Assembly: GCF_014649735.1 (NCBI RefSeq)
Contig: NZ_BMTP01000017.1
Location: 62,001-126,000, forward strand
Reading direction: 5' to 3'
Source: Streptomyces lavendofoliae
GTDB taxonomy: Bacteria; Actinomycetota; Actinomycetes; Streptomycetales; Streptomycetaceae
Length of the DNA: 64,000 bases
Part shown: positions 44,014-52,521 of the stretch, piece after piece
How the letters are laid out: every line of letters begins with the position of its first letter
Numbering within the stretch: the first letter of the stretch is position 1
The notes under the pieces: generated by a model
The model's input: the letters and a program-made list of their open reading frames with translations, nothing else
Told to the model about the DNA's origin: nothing
The model's database searches: none
Position numbers and translations under genes: made by a program

Positions 44014-44542
44014 CGCGACCCTCGTTCCGTCCGCCCGTGCCGGCCGGCGCTCCCTGCGCACGACAGGTGTCTGGCTCGCCATGACGGTGGCCCTGATCGG
44101 GGCCGGGACCGCCACGGCGACCGCCACGACCGAGGAGGGGAAGCGGCAGCCGGCCCTGACGGGCACCTGGCAGACGACCGTGACCATAGGCACCGGACCC
44201 GGGGCACCGAGAACCGTCTCGCGGTTCACCTTCGCCGCGGACCACACGCTCACCACCGACGGCGCGCCCGGCGAGAACGGCGACCCGGAGTACCCGGGCA
44301 GTGGTTACTGGACCACCCGGCCGGACGGTTCCTTCTCGTTCTACATCACGCACGACGGCCCGGAGGAGCCCGCCGAGGGCGTCTATCCGGGCACGGTCCA
44401 CGCCGTCCACATCGGCCGCGTCAAGGGCGACACGTTCACCACGACGGCCGTCGCGTTCACCAAGAACGAGAAGACCGGTGCCCTGCTGGGACCCGTCACG
44501 GTCAGCAGCTCCGCGGACCGGGTGCCCGCCACCGGTTCCTGA
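44006..44542 (+). CDS. Secreted protein, possibly lipocalin-like
   Basis: A 178-residue protein with a signal peptide: Arg-rich start, hydrophobic TTGVWLAMTVALIGAGTA, and cleavage around residue 45. The mature part (LTGTWQTTVTIG, VSRFTFAADHTLTTDG, SGYWTTRPDGSFSFYITHD) alternates beta-strand-like segments, as in lipocalin/avidin-like barrels. The function is not recognised. It is tightly coupled to the ferredoxin reductase gene (8-bp overlap), so a role outside the membrane on the oxidised product, such as binding, cyclisation or sequestration, is possible. Confidence 0.75.
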   Translation: MRNATLVPSARAGRRSLRTTGVWLAMTVALIGAGTATATATTEEGKRQPALTGTWQTTVTIGTGPGAPRTVSRFTFAADHTLTTDGAPGENGDPEYPGSGYWTTRPDGSFSFYITHDGPEEPAEGVYPGTVHAVHIGRVKGDTFTTTAVAFTKNEKTGALLGPVTVSSSADRVPATGS

Positions 44543-44588
44543 CGGTTCCCTTCCGCCACCGCCCGCCGGCGTTCCCCTCCCCCACCGC

Positions 44589-44627
44589 GCGCCCGCGTCC
44601 CGCTCCCCGCGAGCGGGACGCGGGCGC
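44589..44627 (+). terminator. Hairpin terminator after secreted-protein gene
   Basis: A perfect 17-bp stem with a 5-nt loop (arms 44589-44605 and 44611-44627), 46 nt past the stop. Confidence 0.8.
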
Positions 44628-44723
44628 CGCTCGTCCGGGGCTCGAGAGGCCGCCGATACCGTCCCAGACGACCGTGACGACCGTGACGACGTGTACCGCG
44701 TACGCGACCGAGAGAGGCAGGAC

Positions 44724-45497
44724 ATGACCTCGTTCGATGCTGGAACCCCCTGCTGGGTGGACCTGACCGTGGCCGACCTGGAGGCCGGCAAGCGCTTCTA
44801 CGGCGAGCTGTTCGGCTGGACGTTCGAGGCCGGGGCCGAGGCGTTCGGCCACTACACGCCGGCGCTCAAGGACGGCAAGAACGTGGCGGCGCTCGCGCCG
44901 GCGCAGGGCGGCGCGCCCACCGCCTGGAACCTGTACTTCTCCACGCCCGACGTGGCCGACCTGGCGCGCCGCGTCGCGGAGGCGGGCGGCAAGGTGACCG
45001 GCGGGCCGTTCCCGATCGCCGACGCGGGCACCGTGCTCCAGGCCGTCGACCCCGGCGGTGCCGCCTTCGGCGCGTGGCAGCCCGGTACGCGCGCCGGCTT
45101 CGAGCTCCAGGGCGCGCCCGGCTCGTTCTTCTGGCCGGAGATCTACACCCGCGCCAAGGCCGACGTCGACCCGTTCTACGAGACGGTGTTCGGCTTCAAC
45201 GGTCAGCAGATCTCGGAGGGCACCGAGTTCGACTTCAAGCTGTGGTTCGCGCCCGGCGCGCAGCAGCCGACCGCCGGCCGCCTCCAGATGGGCGCGTTCA
45301 TCCCGGCGGAGGTCCCGGCGCACGCCCTCGTCTACTTCTCCGTCGAGGACACGGACGCGACCGTGGCCAAGGTGCGTGAGCTGGGCGGCAGTGTGAGCCG
45401 TGAGCCGTCCGACAGCCCCTTCGGACGGTCGGCGCTGGTCTCGGACGACCAGGGCGCGCGGTTCGCCGTCATGGGCCCGGTGAAGAACGCGAGCTGA
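44724..45497 (+). CDS. Two-domain VOC (glyoxalase/bleomycin-resistance) protein
   Basis: A 257-residue protein with two tandem vicinal-oxygen-chelate domains: residues about 8-118 (VDLTVADLEAGKRFYGELFGW) and about 130-255 (PEIYTRAKADVDPFYETVFG). Many members bind antibiotics or act as small lyases/oxygenases, and in clusters they can be resistance proteins. Metal ligands cannot be assigned with confidence. GAGAGG precedes ATG 44724. It is flanked by hairpin terminators and so is a single-gene unit. Confidence 0.9.
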   Translation: MTSFDAGTPCWVDLTVADLEAGKRFYGELFGWTFEAGAEAFGHYTPALKDGKNVAALAPAQGGAPTAWNLYFSTPDVADLARRVAEAGGKVTGGPFPIADAGTVLQAVDPGGAAFGAWQPGTRAGFELQGAPGSFFWPEIYTRAKADVDPFYETVFGFNGQQISEGTEFDFKLWFAPGAQQPTAGRLQMGAFIPAEVPAHALVYFSVEDTDATVAKVRELGGSVSREPSDSPFGRSALVSDDQGARFAVMGPVKNAS

Positions 45498-45520
45498 CCC
45501 CGCCCGGCGGGAGTGCGTGA

Positions 45521-45556
45521 GCCGGTCCCGGCCACCGAAGGGTGGCCGGGACCGGC
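45521..45556 (+). terminator. Hairpin terminator after VOC gene
   Basis: A perfect 16-bp stem with a 4-nt GAAG loop (arms 45521-45536 and 45541-45556), followed by TTT, 23 nt past the stop. Confidence 0.85.
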
Positions 45557-45907
45557 TTTCCCGTCCGCCCGCGACCCGCCCCGACCCCGCCCGCGACGGG
45601 CGCGGGGACGGGCGGTCACGGGCCGGCGCGCCACGGGAGGCGGGCATCACGGGCGGCCGTCCGGGGCGGGTACGCGCCCGGGGAGGCCCGGGGCGGACGC
45701 GTACGCGCGCGGCCGGAACAGGCGCGGCGGCGTGCGCGCGGCCGGACGGGGGCTCCGCGGCGCGGCGCGACACCTCCAGGGCGGCCTCGCCCGGCAGCCG
45801 CGCGGTCCCGGCGTACGCGCGCGGGTACGTGTCCGGCGCGACCCGCGCGGACGCGTCCGGGGCGCCGCGATGCACGCGGCGCCCCGGACGCGGGCCGGGC
45901 CGGACGC
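45557..45907. other. Intergenic, no gene recognised
   Basis: About 350 nt of extremely GC-rich, repeat-like sequence between convergent genes. Frames on both strands are Arg/Gly/Ala low-complexity shadows; I see no gene or RNA. Confidence 0.6.
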
Positions 45908-47128
45908 TCACGCGCCCCAGGTGACCGGGAGGCTGGTGAGGGTGTGGTTGATCTCGCCGTTGTGCCAGGGCAGTTCGCTCTCCGGCACGGCGAGCCGCAG
46001 GTCGGGGAAGCGCCGGACCAGGCCGTCGAGGGCGATCTCCATCTCCATCCGCCCCAGGTGCTTGCCGAGGCAGTAGTGGACGCCGTGCCCGAAGGAGATG
46101 TGCGGGTTGTGCTCACGGGCGAGGTCGAGCCGGTCGGCGTCCGGGAAGACGGTCTCGTCCCGGTTGGCGGAGGCGAGCGCGAGCAGGACCGCGTCGCCCT
46201 TCTCGATGGTCACCCCGCCGACCTCGATGTCCTCCGCCGCGATGCGGGGGAAGCCGGAGGTGTCGGTGGCGAACAGGTTGACGTGGCGCAGGAGTTCCTC
46301 GACCGCGGTGGGGATGCGGCCGCGGTCCTCGGCCAGCCACCGCCACTGCTCCTGGCCGTCCGCCAGCAGGGCCAGCACCGAGTTGGCGAGCTGGTTCGCC
46401 GTGGTGTCGAAGCCGGCGCCGATGAGGGTGAAGCCGAAGGTGACGAGTTCGGGCTCGCTGAGCCGGTCGTCGTTGTCACGGGCCGCGATCAGCTCGGACA
46501 GCATGTCGTCGGTGGGGTTCGCCCGCTTCTCGGCGATCAGCCCCACGATGTACTCGCTCAGCTTCGCCAGGCCGTTCAGGGACTCCTCACCGCCCGCCCG
46601 GTCGTCGACCGTGGCGAAGGCGCGCGCCCACTTCTCGAACTTGCGCAGATCCTCCGACGGCACGCCGAGCAGCTCGCCGATGACGGTCAGCGGCAGGGGC
46701 AGTGCCAGCTGCTGCACGAGGTCGATGGTGCCGCCCTTGGCCTGCATGTCGTCGAGCAGCTCGTCGGTGACCTTCTGCACGTTGGCCCGCATCCGCTCGA
46801 CGCGGCGCAGCGTGAAGGCACCGGCGACCAGCTTGCGCAGGCGGGAGTGCTCGGGCGAGTCCAGCGAAATGATCATCTCGGGCGTCGTGTGCATCGTCCC
46901 GCCGATACGCGGGGCGCCGGGCCCGCAGGCGAGGGCACGGCTGAGGCGCGGGTCCGCGGACAGCCGGCGCACGTCCTCGTACCGCGTGATCAGCCAGGCG
47001 TCCACGCCGCCCGCCGTCGGTACCTTCACCACGGGCTGCTCCGCCCGCAGCTGCGCGTACCGCGGGGCGGGACCACGGTAGGTCGAGCCGGTGAGGGGGA
47101 AGACGTCCGTCTCCTGAGGGGCAGTCAT
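45908..47128 (-). CDS. Cytochrome P450
   Basis: A complete 406-residue P450. The I-helix is LIGAGFDTTANQLA with the normal D/T pair, ExxR is EELLRHVN, and the haem loop is FGHGVHYCLG. It is clearly similar along its length to the P450 at 33591 (for example PSANRD/ASANRD and the GFDxxAxQ helix), so the two may be paralogues. ATG 47128 has GGAGGTG upstream. A hairpin terminator for the neighbouring oxygenase operon lies just upstream, making this a separate unit. Confidence 0.95.
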   Translation of the reverse strand: MTAPQETDVFPLTGSTYRGPAPRYAQLRAEQPVVKVPTAGGVDAWLITRYEDVRRLSADPRLSRALACGPGAPRIGGTMHTTPEMIISLDSPEHSRLRKLVAGAFTLRRVERMRANVQKVTDELLDDMQAKGGTIDLVQQLALPLPLTVIGELLGVPSEDLRKFEKWARAFATVDDRAGGEESLNGLAKLSEYIVGLIAEKRANPTDDMLSELIAARDNDDRLSEPELVTFGFTLIGAGFDTTANQLANSVLALLADGQEQWRWLAEDRGRIPTAVEELLRHVNLFATDTSGFPRIAAEDIEVGGVTIEKGDAVLLALASANRDETVFPDADRLDLAREHNPHISFGHGVHYCLGKHLGRMEMEIALDGLVRRFPDLRLAVPESELPWHNGEINHTLTSLPVTWGA

Positions 47129-47292
47129 GGTGACACCTCCGCTTGGGCCTCTACAGTCACGCAGCACCCTAGGAAGGCCCGATGGAGGCCAAGTCGGTCC
47201 TTCCTCGAGCCCGTCGCCCCGCCGGCCGCCGGCCGCCGGCACGGGCCGACGGTGGGCGCCCGCGTGGACGGGGCGCGCCCGTGGGCGCACAC

Positions 47293-47338
47293 GGGGAGGG
47301 GGCGCCCGGGACCACGCTGTCCCGGACGCCCCCTCCCC
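47293..47338 (-). terminator. Hairpin terminator after flavin monooxygenase gene
   Basis: A 20-bp stem with one mismatch and a 6-nt loop (arms 47293-47312 and 47319-47338), 13 nt past the stop of the minus-strand gene at 47352. Confidence 0.8.
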
Positions 47339-47351
47339 GCCGTACCGCCGC

Positions 47352-48602
47352 TCAGTCCTCCGGACCGAGCAGCACGGCCGAGTAGTTCTTCCGCGCGGCC
47401 GTGTCGTACTGCAGCGCGACGTGGCTGGTCGCCGAGGTGACGTCCCGCCAGAAGCGCTGGAGCGCCTGCCCTTCGCCCAGGCCGCCGGTCCCCGCGGCAC
47501 CGACCAGCAGGCCCACGGCCTCCTGGAGGAGCTCGGCCGCGAAGGTGGCGTTCCGCTCGTTGCGCGCCATGTGCTCGGGGGTGAAGAGGCGGCCGTCGAG
47601 CACACCGGCGTTCTCCAGGACCAGGTGACGGGCCGCGTCGATCCGCCCGGAGGCGCGGACCAGCTTCAGCTCACCGGTCTGGCTGCGCTTGCGGCCCGTG
47701 AGGGTGCCCGTGGCGGCCGTGAGCGCGCCGGTGGCGGCTCCGACCACGGGGGCGATGAAGGTCAGCCCGCCGACGGCCTGGAAGGGGACGTTGTGGGCGG
47801 GCAGGCCGGAGGTGGCGTTGCGGCCGCTCAGCATGTCCGCGCGGTCGAACGAGAGGTGGTCGGGGACCCGGACGTCGTCGACCACGACGGTGTGGCTGCC
47901 CGTGGCCCGCATGCCGACGCTGTCCCACGTCTCGCGCACGGTGTACGTGCCGCGGGGCAGCGCGAAGAACCGCAGCTGCGGCGGGCCCTCGCCGGCGCCC
48001 GGCACGACCGCGCAGACCAGCGCCCAGTCGGCGAAGTCGATGCCGCTGACGTACGCCCACTGGCCGGTGAGGTGCCAGCCGTCGTCCGCCCGCCGGGCGC
48101 GGCCGACCGGCATCAGGGCGGTGGCCACGACCGTGTCGGGGCTGTCGCCCCACAGCGCGTGGTGGCCCTCCTCGGGCAGGTGGGCGGCGAAGCGCGCGGA
48201 GTACGCGGACAGCGAGGCGCACCACGCGGTGGCGGCACAGCCCTCACCGGCCGTCATGACGGCGGACGTCAGCTCGGCGAACGAGCCCTCGGCACCGCCC
48301 CACCGGGAGGCCACGAAGTGCCGCGCGAAGCCGGCCTCGCGCAGGGCGTCGACCACCTCGCGGCGCATGGCTCGGTCGGCGTCGGCGTCGGCGGCGTGCT
48401 CGGCAGCGAGGATCCGCACCTTCTCGGCGGCCTGGGCGAGGCCGGTATCGGCCGTACCGGCTGCCCCGGCCGTCACGGGCGCACCAGGGACCGCGCCCGG
48501 ACCCGTACCGGACGTACCGGCGTCACCGGCGGCCGGGGCGGGAACCGGGCCGGCGCTCGCGGCGGCGCGGGCGGGACGCGTCCCGTTCGCCGTGCCGCTC
48601 AC
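47352..48602 (-). CDS. Flavin-dependent monooxygenase, acyl-CoA dehydrogenase fold (group D)
   Basis: A 416-residue ACAD-fold protein. LTGQWAYVSGIDFADWALV, SVGMRATGSHTVVVDDVRVP and a helical C-domain place it with the oxygenase component of two-component aromatic hydroxylases (ActVA-ORF5/HpaB-like group D) rather than with true dehydrogenases. It needs reduced flavin, presumably from the flavin reductase at 50185. An Ala/Pro/Gly-rich N-terminal extension covers about residues 1-50. The GTG at 48602 overlaps the SRPBCC stop (GTGA). It probably hydroxylates the aromatic polyketide. Confidence 0.87.
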   Translation of the reverse strand: MSGTANGTRPARAAASAGPVPAPAAGDAGTSGTGPGAVPGAPVTAGAAGTADTGLAQAAEKVRILAAEHAADADADRAMRREVVDALREAGFARHFVASRWGGAEGSFAELTSAVMTAGEGCAATAWCASLSAYSARFAAHLPEEGHHALWGDSPDTVVATALMPVGRARRADDGWHLTGQWAYVSGIDFADWALVCAVVPGAGEGPPQLRFFALPRGTYTVRETWDSVGMRATGSHTVVVDDVRVPDHLSFDRADMLSGRNATSGLPAHNVPFQAVGGLTFIAPVVGAATGALTAATGTLTGRKRSQTGELKLVRASGRIDAARHLVLENAGVLDGRLFTPEHMARNERNATFAAELLQEAVGLLVGAAGTGGLGEGQALQRFWRDVTSATSHVALQYDTAARKNYSAVLLGPED

Positions 48603-49090
48603 GACCGCGGACCGTTCGCCACGGCCTTGGCGAACAGCTCCAGGGTCTCGCCGGGGCTCGGCCCGTCCAGCGCCCTGAAGATCCGCTCGGCTCCCTCGCC
48701 GTGCTTGTCCAGCTTGACGTGCGCCAGCGTCACGCGTGTGTGCTCCGCGTCCACGGCCTCGAAGTCGACCTCGATCTCGCTGGCGCGCTCGTCGTCCGTT
48801 ATGGACTGCCAGTTGGGGTCGATACGCCACGTCATGGCGAGCCGGCGGCCCGGCTCCCATTCGAGGACCCGGCCCCACGCGATCTCGTTGCCGTCGACGT
48901 CCCACTCGTAGTAGCGGCCGCCGACGCCCGGCTCGAAGGCGAGACCGACCCGCTCCTTCTTGACCAGGATGTGGGTGGGCGGCCACCAGTCCTTGGGCCG
49001 CTCGGTGAAGACGGCGAAGCAGTGCTCGGGCGTGGCCGCCACGGTCACCGACTTCCGTACATCGGGAAGGGTCTGCTGCTGTTCGGGCAC
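48599..49090 (-). CDS. SRPBCC (AHSA1/START-like) protein
   Basis: A 163-residue single START-like domain: VRKSVTVAATPEHCFAVFTE, DWWPPTHILVKKERVGLAFE, GRVLEWEPGRRLAMTWRI. Domains of this kind bind hydrophobic ligands in a deep cavity and may act as cyclases. I chose GTG 49090 (AGGAGG 6 nt upstream) over an in-frame start further up. It is coupled to the flavin monooxygenase and divergent from the ketoreductase, so a later-ring cyclisation role is possible but unproven. Confidence 0.82.
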   Translation of the reverse strand: MPEQQQTLPDVRKSVTVAATPEHCFAVFTERPKDWWPPTHILVKKERVGLAFEPGVGGRYYEWDVDGNEIAWGRVLEWEPGRRLAMTWRIDPNWQSITDDERASEIEVDFEAVDAEHTRVTLAHVKLDKHGEGAERIFRALDGPSPGETLELFAKAVANGPRS

Positions 49091-49350
49091 GGGGCCTCCT
49101 CGCTCGATCTCGCCGGGTGTCACCTGCTGCCGCCCGGAGTCCCGGGCATGTGGCGGGCCGGTCACGGTCACCGGTCGCCGCACGGAACGCCCCCACGCTC
49201 GCGCCGGCCGCTAGGCCCCATGTCGAGTACCGCTCGAAGGCGTCGCTCCGGCCCTCCTCCACCCGACGTCGAGAGCCGCCCGAGGCTGCCCGGTCACGGT
49301 CGTCCCCACCCAGAGCAGCACCACACGACCTAGGGGAACGGGAGAGCACC

Positions 49351-50136
49351 ATGACACAGGCGGGACGACGGGTGGCGTTCGTCACCGGCGCGACCAGCGG
49401 GATCGGCCTCGCCGTCACCGAGCTGCTGGCCCGGCAGGGCATGGCGGTGTTCGGGGTGGCCCGCGGTGAGGAGAGCGTGCGCACCATGGTCAAGCGGCTG
49501 CGGGAGGAGGGCCTGGAGGTCGACGGCACGGTGTGCGACGTGACCTCCCTCGACCAGATCCGCGCCGCCGTCCGCTCCGCCGTGGAGGCGTACGGGCGCA
49601 TCGACGTCCTCGTCAACAACGCCGGCCGGGGCGGCGGCGGCGTCACGGCCGAGCTGGCGGACTCCGTGTGGGACGACGTCATCGAGACGAACCTCAACGG
49701 CACCTTCCGGGTCACCCGCGAGGTGCTCAGCACCGGCCGGATGCGGGACGGCGACTGGGGCCGGATCATCAACATCGCCTCCACCGGAGGGAAGCAGGGC
49801 GTGGAGCTCGCCGCGCCGTACTCGGCCTCGAAGCACGGGGTGGTGGGCTTCACCAAGGCGGTGGGCAAGGAGCTCGCCAAGAGCGGCATCACCGTCAACG
49901 CCGTCTGCCCGGGATACGTCGAGACGCCGATGGCGCAGCGCGTCCGTCAGGGCTACGCGGGCCACTACGGCGTGAGCGAGGACGCGATCCAGGAGAAGTT
50001 CAACGCGAAGATCCCGCTCGGCCGCTACTCCACACCCGAGGAGGTCGCGGGGCTGGTCGGCTACCTCGCCTCCGACCTCGCCGCCTCGATCACCGCCCAG
50101 GCGCTGAACGTCTGCGGCGGACTCGGCAACTACTGA
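49351..50136 (+). CDS. Polyketide C-9 ketoreductase (ActIII-like SDR)
   Basis: A 261-residue SDR closely resembling ActIII: VTGATSGIGLAV, VNNAGRGGGGVTAEL, NIASTGGKQGVELAAPYSAS with catalytic Ser, Tyr and Lys, VNAVCPGYVETPMA, and the diagnostic C-terminus ITAQALNVCGGLGNY. This family reduces the C-9 ketone of nascent aromatic polyketides. It is consistent with the two-domain aromatase at 25313, though nearly 40 kb from the minimal PKS. GGGAGAG precedes ATG 49351. It heads a plus-strand operon with flavin reductase and cyclase. Confidence 0.96.
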   Translation: MTQAGRRVAFVTGATSGIGLAVTELLARQGMAVFGVARGEESVRTMVKRLREEGLEVDGTVCDVTSLDQIRAAVRSAVEAYGRIDVLVNNAGRGGGGVTAELADSVWDDVIETNLNGTFRVTREVLSTGRMRDGDWGRIINIASTGGKQGVELAAPYSASKHGVVGFTKAVGKELAKSGITVNAVCPGYVETPMAQRVRQGYAGHYGVSEDAIQEKFNAKIPLGRYSTPEEVAGLVGYLASDLAASITAQALNVCGGLGNY

Positions 50137-50184
50137 CCGCCCGTCCCCCACCCATGCCGCGCCGACAGAGACGGAGTCCCGAAC

Positions 50185-50721
50185 ATGACAGCTGCAGGCG
50201 CAATGCTCGCAGAGCCCGATCTGGCCGTATTCCGGTCCGTGATGGGCCGGTTTCCCACCGGTGTCACGCTGCTCACCCAGGGCAGCGCCGACGACACGGC
50301 CGTGATCACCCTCAATAGCCTCACCTCGGTGTCGCTCGACCCGCTGCTGATCCTCGTGTCGGTCAAGGCCGACGGCCGGATGCGCCCCCGGGTGGTGCGG
50401 GCGGGAAGCTTCGCGGTGAACGTGCTCACCGAGGCGCAGCGCGACCTCGCCCAGGAGTTCTGCCGCCCCGACCGGTCGGAGGGCCAGGCCGCGATGCTGC
50501 GGCTGGCCGCCGTCGAGGGGGTCACCGGCAACGCCGTGATCCCCTCCGCCGAGGCGTACTTCGAATGCGTGCTGGACACCCAGTACCAGGCCGGTGACCA
50601 CACGCTGCTGCTCGGCCGGGTGGTGGCGCTGGCCGGCGGGCCGGGTGAGCCCGACCCGCTGGTGTTCCACCGGGGCCGCTTCACCCGGCTGCCGGAGGCG
50701 ACCCGGGCGGAGGCCGCGTGA
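50185..50721 (+). CDS. Flavin reductase (two-component monooxygenase partner)
   Basis: A 178-residue FMN-binding split-barrel flavin reductase: FRSVMGRFPTGVTLLTQ, ITLNSLTSVSLDPLLILVSV, and AGSFAVNVLTEAQRDLA. It supplies reduced flavin by diffusion, most likely to the group D monooxygenase encoded divergently at 47352. The length is standard. Its stop overlaps the GTG of the cyclase gene (GTGA). Confidence 0.93.
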   Translation: MTAAGAMLAEPDLAVFRSVMGRFPTGVTLLTQGSADDTAVITLNSLTSVSLDPLLILVSVKADGRMRPRVVRAGSFAVNVLTEAQRDLAQEFCRPDRSEGQAAMLRLAAVEGVTGNAVIPSAEAYFECVLDTQYQAGDHTLLLGRVVALAGGPGEPDPLVFHRGRFTRLPEATRAEAA

Positions 50722-51647
50722 GCGCCGCGGCGGGGGCCCCGACCGGCGGGGAGGGCTCGCTGCGGGAGGTGGCGGACGGGGTGTACGCGTTCGTCCAGCC
50801 GGACGGCGGGTGGTGCCTGAACAACGCCGGGCTGGTCGTCGGTGAGGGCCGGACGGTCCTGGTCGACACCGCCGCGACCGAGGCGCGTGCCCGGCGGCTG
50901 CGCGCGGAGGTCGAGCGGGTGGCGCCGGGCGGGGCCGACTTCGTCGTCAACACCCACTTCCACGGCGACCACACCTTCGGCAACGGGCAGTTCACCCCGC
51001 GCGCCGTGGTGGTCGCCCACGAGGGGACGCGCGCCGACTCGGCGGAGGCGGGGCTGGGCCTGCGGCAGCTGTGGCCCGGCGTGGAGTGGGGCGAGACGCC
51101 CCTGGTGCTGCCCACGCTGACGTTCCGCGGCTCTCTCACCCTGTACGCGGGCGACCTGCGCACCGAGCTGCTGCACGTCGGGCCGGCGCACACGGCCAAC
51201 GACGTGGTGGCGTGGGTGCCGGAGCGGTCGGTGCTGTTCACCGGGGACGTGGTCTGGTCGGGCGTCACGCCGTTCGTGCTCTTCGGCTCCATCGGCGGGT
51301 CGCTGCGGGCCCTGGACCGGATGCGCGCCCTGGGCGCCCGTACGGTCGTGCCGGGCCACGGGCCCGTGGGTGGGCCGGAGTTGCTGGACGAGACGGAGGA
51401 CTACCTGCGCTGGCTCCAGTCGCTCGCGGAGGAGGGGGTGCGCGACGGGCTGACCCCGCTCCAGGCGGCGCACCGGGCCGACCTCGGGCGGTTCAAGGAG
51501 CTGGTCGACTCCGAGCGGCTGGTGGGGAACCTGCACCGGGCGTACGCCGAGCTGGACGGCCTGCCGCCGGGCGCGCGGATCGACGTGCTCACCTCGTTCC
51601 AGGAGATGGTCGCCTTCCACGGAGCGCTGCCCGCGTGCCACGCCTGA
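50718..51647 (+). CDS. ActIV-like polyketide cyclase (metallo-beta-lactamase fold)
   Basis: A 309-residue MBL-fold protein. The opening VADGVYAFVQPDGGWCLNNAG, the metal site NTHFHGDHTFGN (His80, His82, Asp84, His85) and LFTGDVVWSGVTPFVLFGS match ActIV-type second-ring cyclase/thioesterases of benzoisochromanequinone and anthraquinone pathways. It should close the second ring and release the chain from ACP. The GTG at 50718 overlaps the flavin reductase stop by 4 bp. The ActIII + ActIV + di-domain aromatase set implies an actinorhodin-like early folding pattern. Confidence 0.93.
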   Translation: MSAAAGAPTGGEGSLREVADGVYAFVQPDGGWCLNNAGLVVGEGRTVLVDTAATEARARRLRAEVERVAPGGADFVVNTHFHGDHTFGNGQFTPRAVVVAHEGTRADSAEAGLGLRQLWPGVEWGETPLVLPTLTFRGSLTLYAGDLRTELLHVGPAHTANDVVAWVPERSVLFTGDVVWSGVTPFVLFGSIGGSLRALDRMRALGARTVVPGHGPVGGPELLDETEDYLRWLQSLAEEGVRDGLTPLQAAHRADLGRFKELVDSERLVGNLHRAYAELDGLPPGARIDVLTSFQEMVAFHGALPACHA

Positions 51648-51668
51648 CACACCCGAGAGGAGACGGAC

Positions 51669-51809
51669 ATGGTCACGAGCCTGTTGGAGCGCCGGGAGAG
51701 GACACCGTACGAGCCGGTCCCCGATGACGCCTTCCTGGTACCCCTGCTGTTGCTGGCGGGCGAGGCGGACGACGACGTGGAGCCGCACATCTGCCGGGGC
51801 ATCGACTGA
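51669..51809 (+). CDS. 46-residue peptide of unknown function
   Basis: A short reading frame preceded by GAGGAGAC (AGGAG 7 nt from ATG), 21 nt after the cyclase gene and just before a hairpin terminator. These are the marks of a real operon member. The peptide starts MVTSLLERRERTPYEPVP, has a hydrophobic centre (FLVPLLLLAG), then an acidic stretch (GEADDDVEPH), and ends CRGID with its only Cys. I do not recognise it. It might be a small accessory of a cyclase or carrier protein, or a leader-type peptide. Confidence 0.6.
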   Translation: MVTSLLERRERTPYEPVPDDAFLVPLLLLAGEADDDVEPHICRGID

Positions 51810-51820
51810 CCGCCCGGTTC

Positions 51821-51860
51821 CATGGGAATGGGGCCCCTTCCCGGGGGCCCCATTCCCATG
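51821..51860. terminator. Bidirectional hairpin terminator
   Basis: A perfect 17-bp stem with a 6-nt loop (arms 51821-51837 and 51844-51860) between the convergent 46-residue peptide gene and SnoaL-like gene. Confidence 0.88.
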
Positions 51861-51867
51861 CGCGCGT

Positions 51868-52326
51868 TCAGGCGGCGGGCGGTGCCGCCGGGGTGTCGCG
51901 GTGGATGACGCGCGACCGGGTCAGGAGCCGGCCGTCGCGCCGGACGAGCTCGTCCTCGACGGTGAAGGTGGGCTGGAAGTTCACCTTGCCCTCGCGGTCG
52001 GTCTGGGTGACGAGGGTGTAGTACGACACGCGCAGCAGGTCGGCGTCCGCATCGTCGGTCTCGATGATCAGGTGGCCGAACCAGTGCCGTACGGCGATGT
52101 CCTGGTAGCGGGGCAGGCTGGCCCGCATGCCCGCGATCATCTCCGCCCGGCCGCGCTGCCGGTGGCCGCCCGCGTGCACCACCTCGCCGTCCTCGGTGAA
52201 GGTGTCGGCGAAGCCCTCGATGTCGAGCGCGTCGACCCGCCGCATCTGCCGCGCGTAGAAGGTCTGCACCTCGGCGTAGAGGTCACCGGTGACCTGGGTG
52301 GGCAGGGTCCCGACCGGCTGAGACAT
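51868..52326 (-). CDS. SnoaL-like (NTF2-fold) protein
   Basis: A 152-residue NTF2-like protein: VQTFYARQMRRVDALDIEGF, ADTFTEDGEVVHAGG, RYQDIAVRHWFGHLII. In aromatic polyketide clusters such proteins act as fourth-ring cyclases (SnoaL) or hydroxylases; elsewhere they are ketosteroid-isomerase-like. GAAGGGAG precedes ATG 52326. It is the last gene with a clear polyketide-tailoring character and probably marks the right edge of the cluster. The 195 nt upstream contain no recognised gene. Confidence 0.85.
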   Translation of the reverse strand: MSQPVGTLPTQVTGDLYAEVQTFYARQMRRVDALDIEGFADTFTEDGEVVHAGGHRQRGRAEMIAGMRASLPRYQDIAVRHWFGHLIIETDDADADLLRVSYYTLVTQTDREGKVNFQPTFTVEDELVRRDGRLLTRSRVIHRDTPAAPPAA

Positions 52327-52521
52327 GGATACTCCCTTCGAGACGGCCGGCCCGGTGGCCGCGCCGATCGCTTCCAGCCTGCCGTTTCGCCCTGCAGCGG
52401 CGCTGGAGACCGGCTCGGAACCGTCCGCCCCGGCGTCCGGCCGGAGCCGTTCGCGGGTGGGCCGGGCACCGCCCGTCCGGCCGTCACGGGGGCGCGGGCC
52501 ATCATGGGGGCGCGGCCCCGT

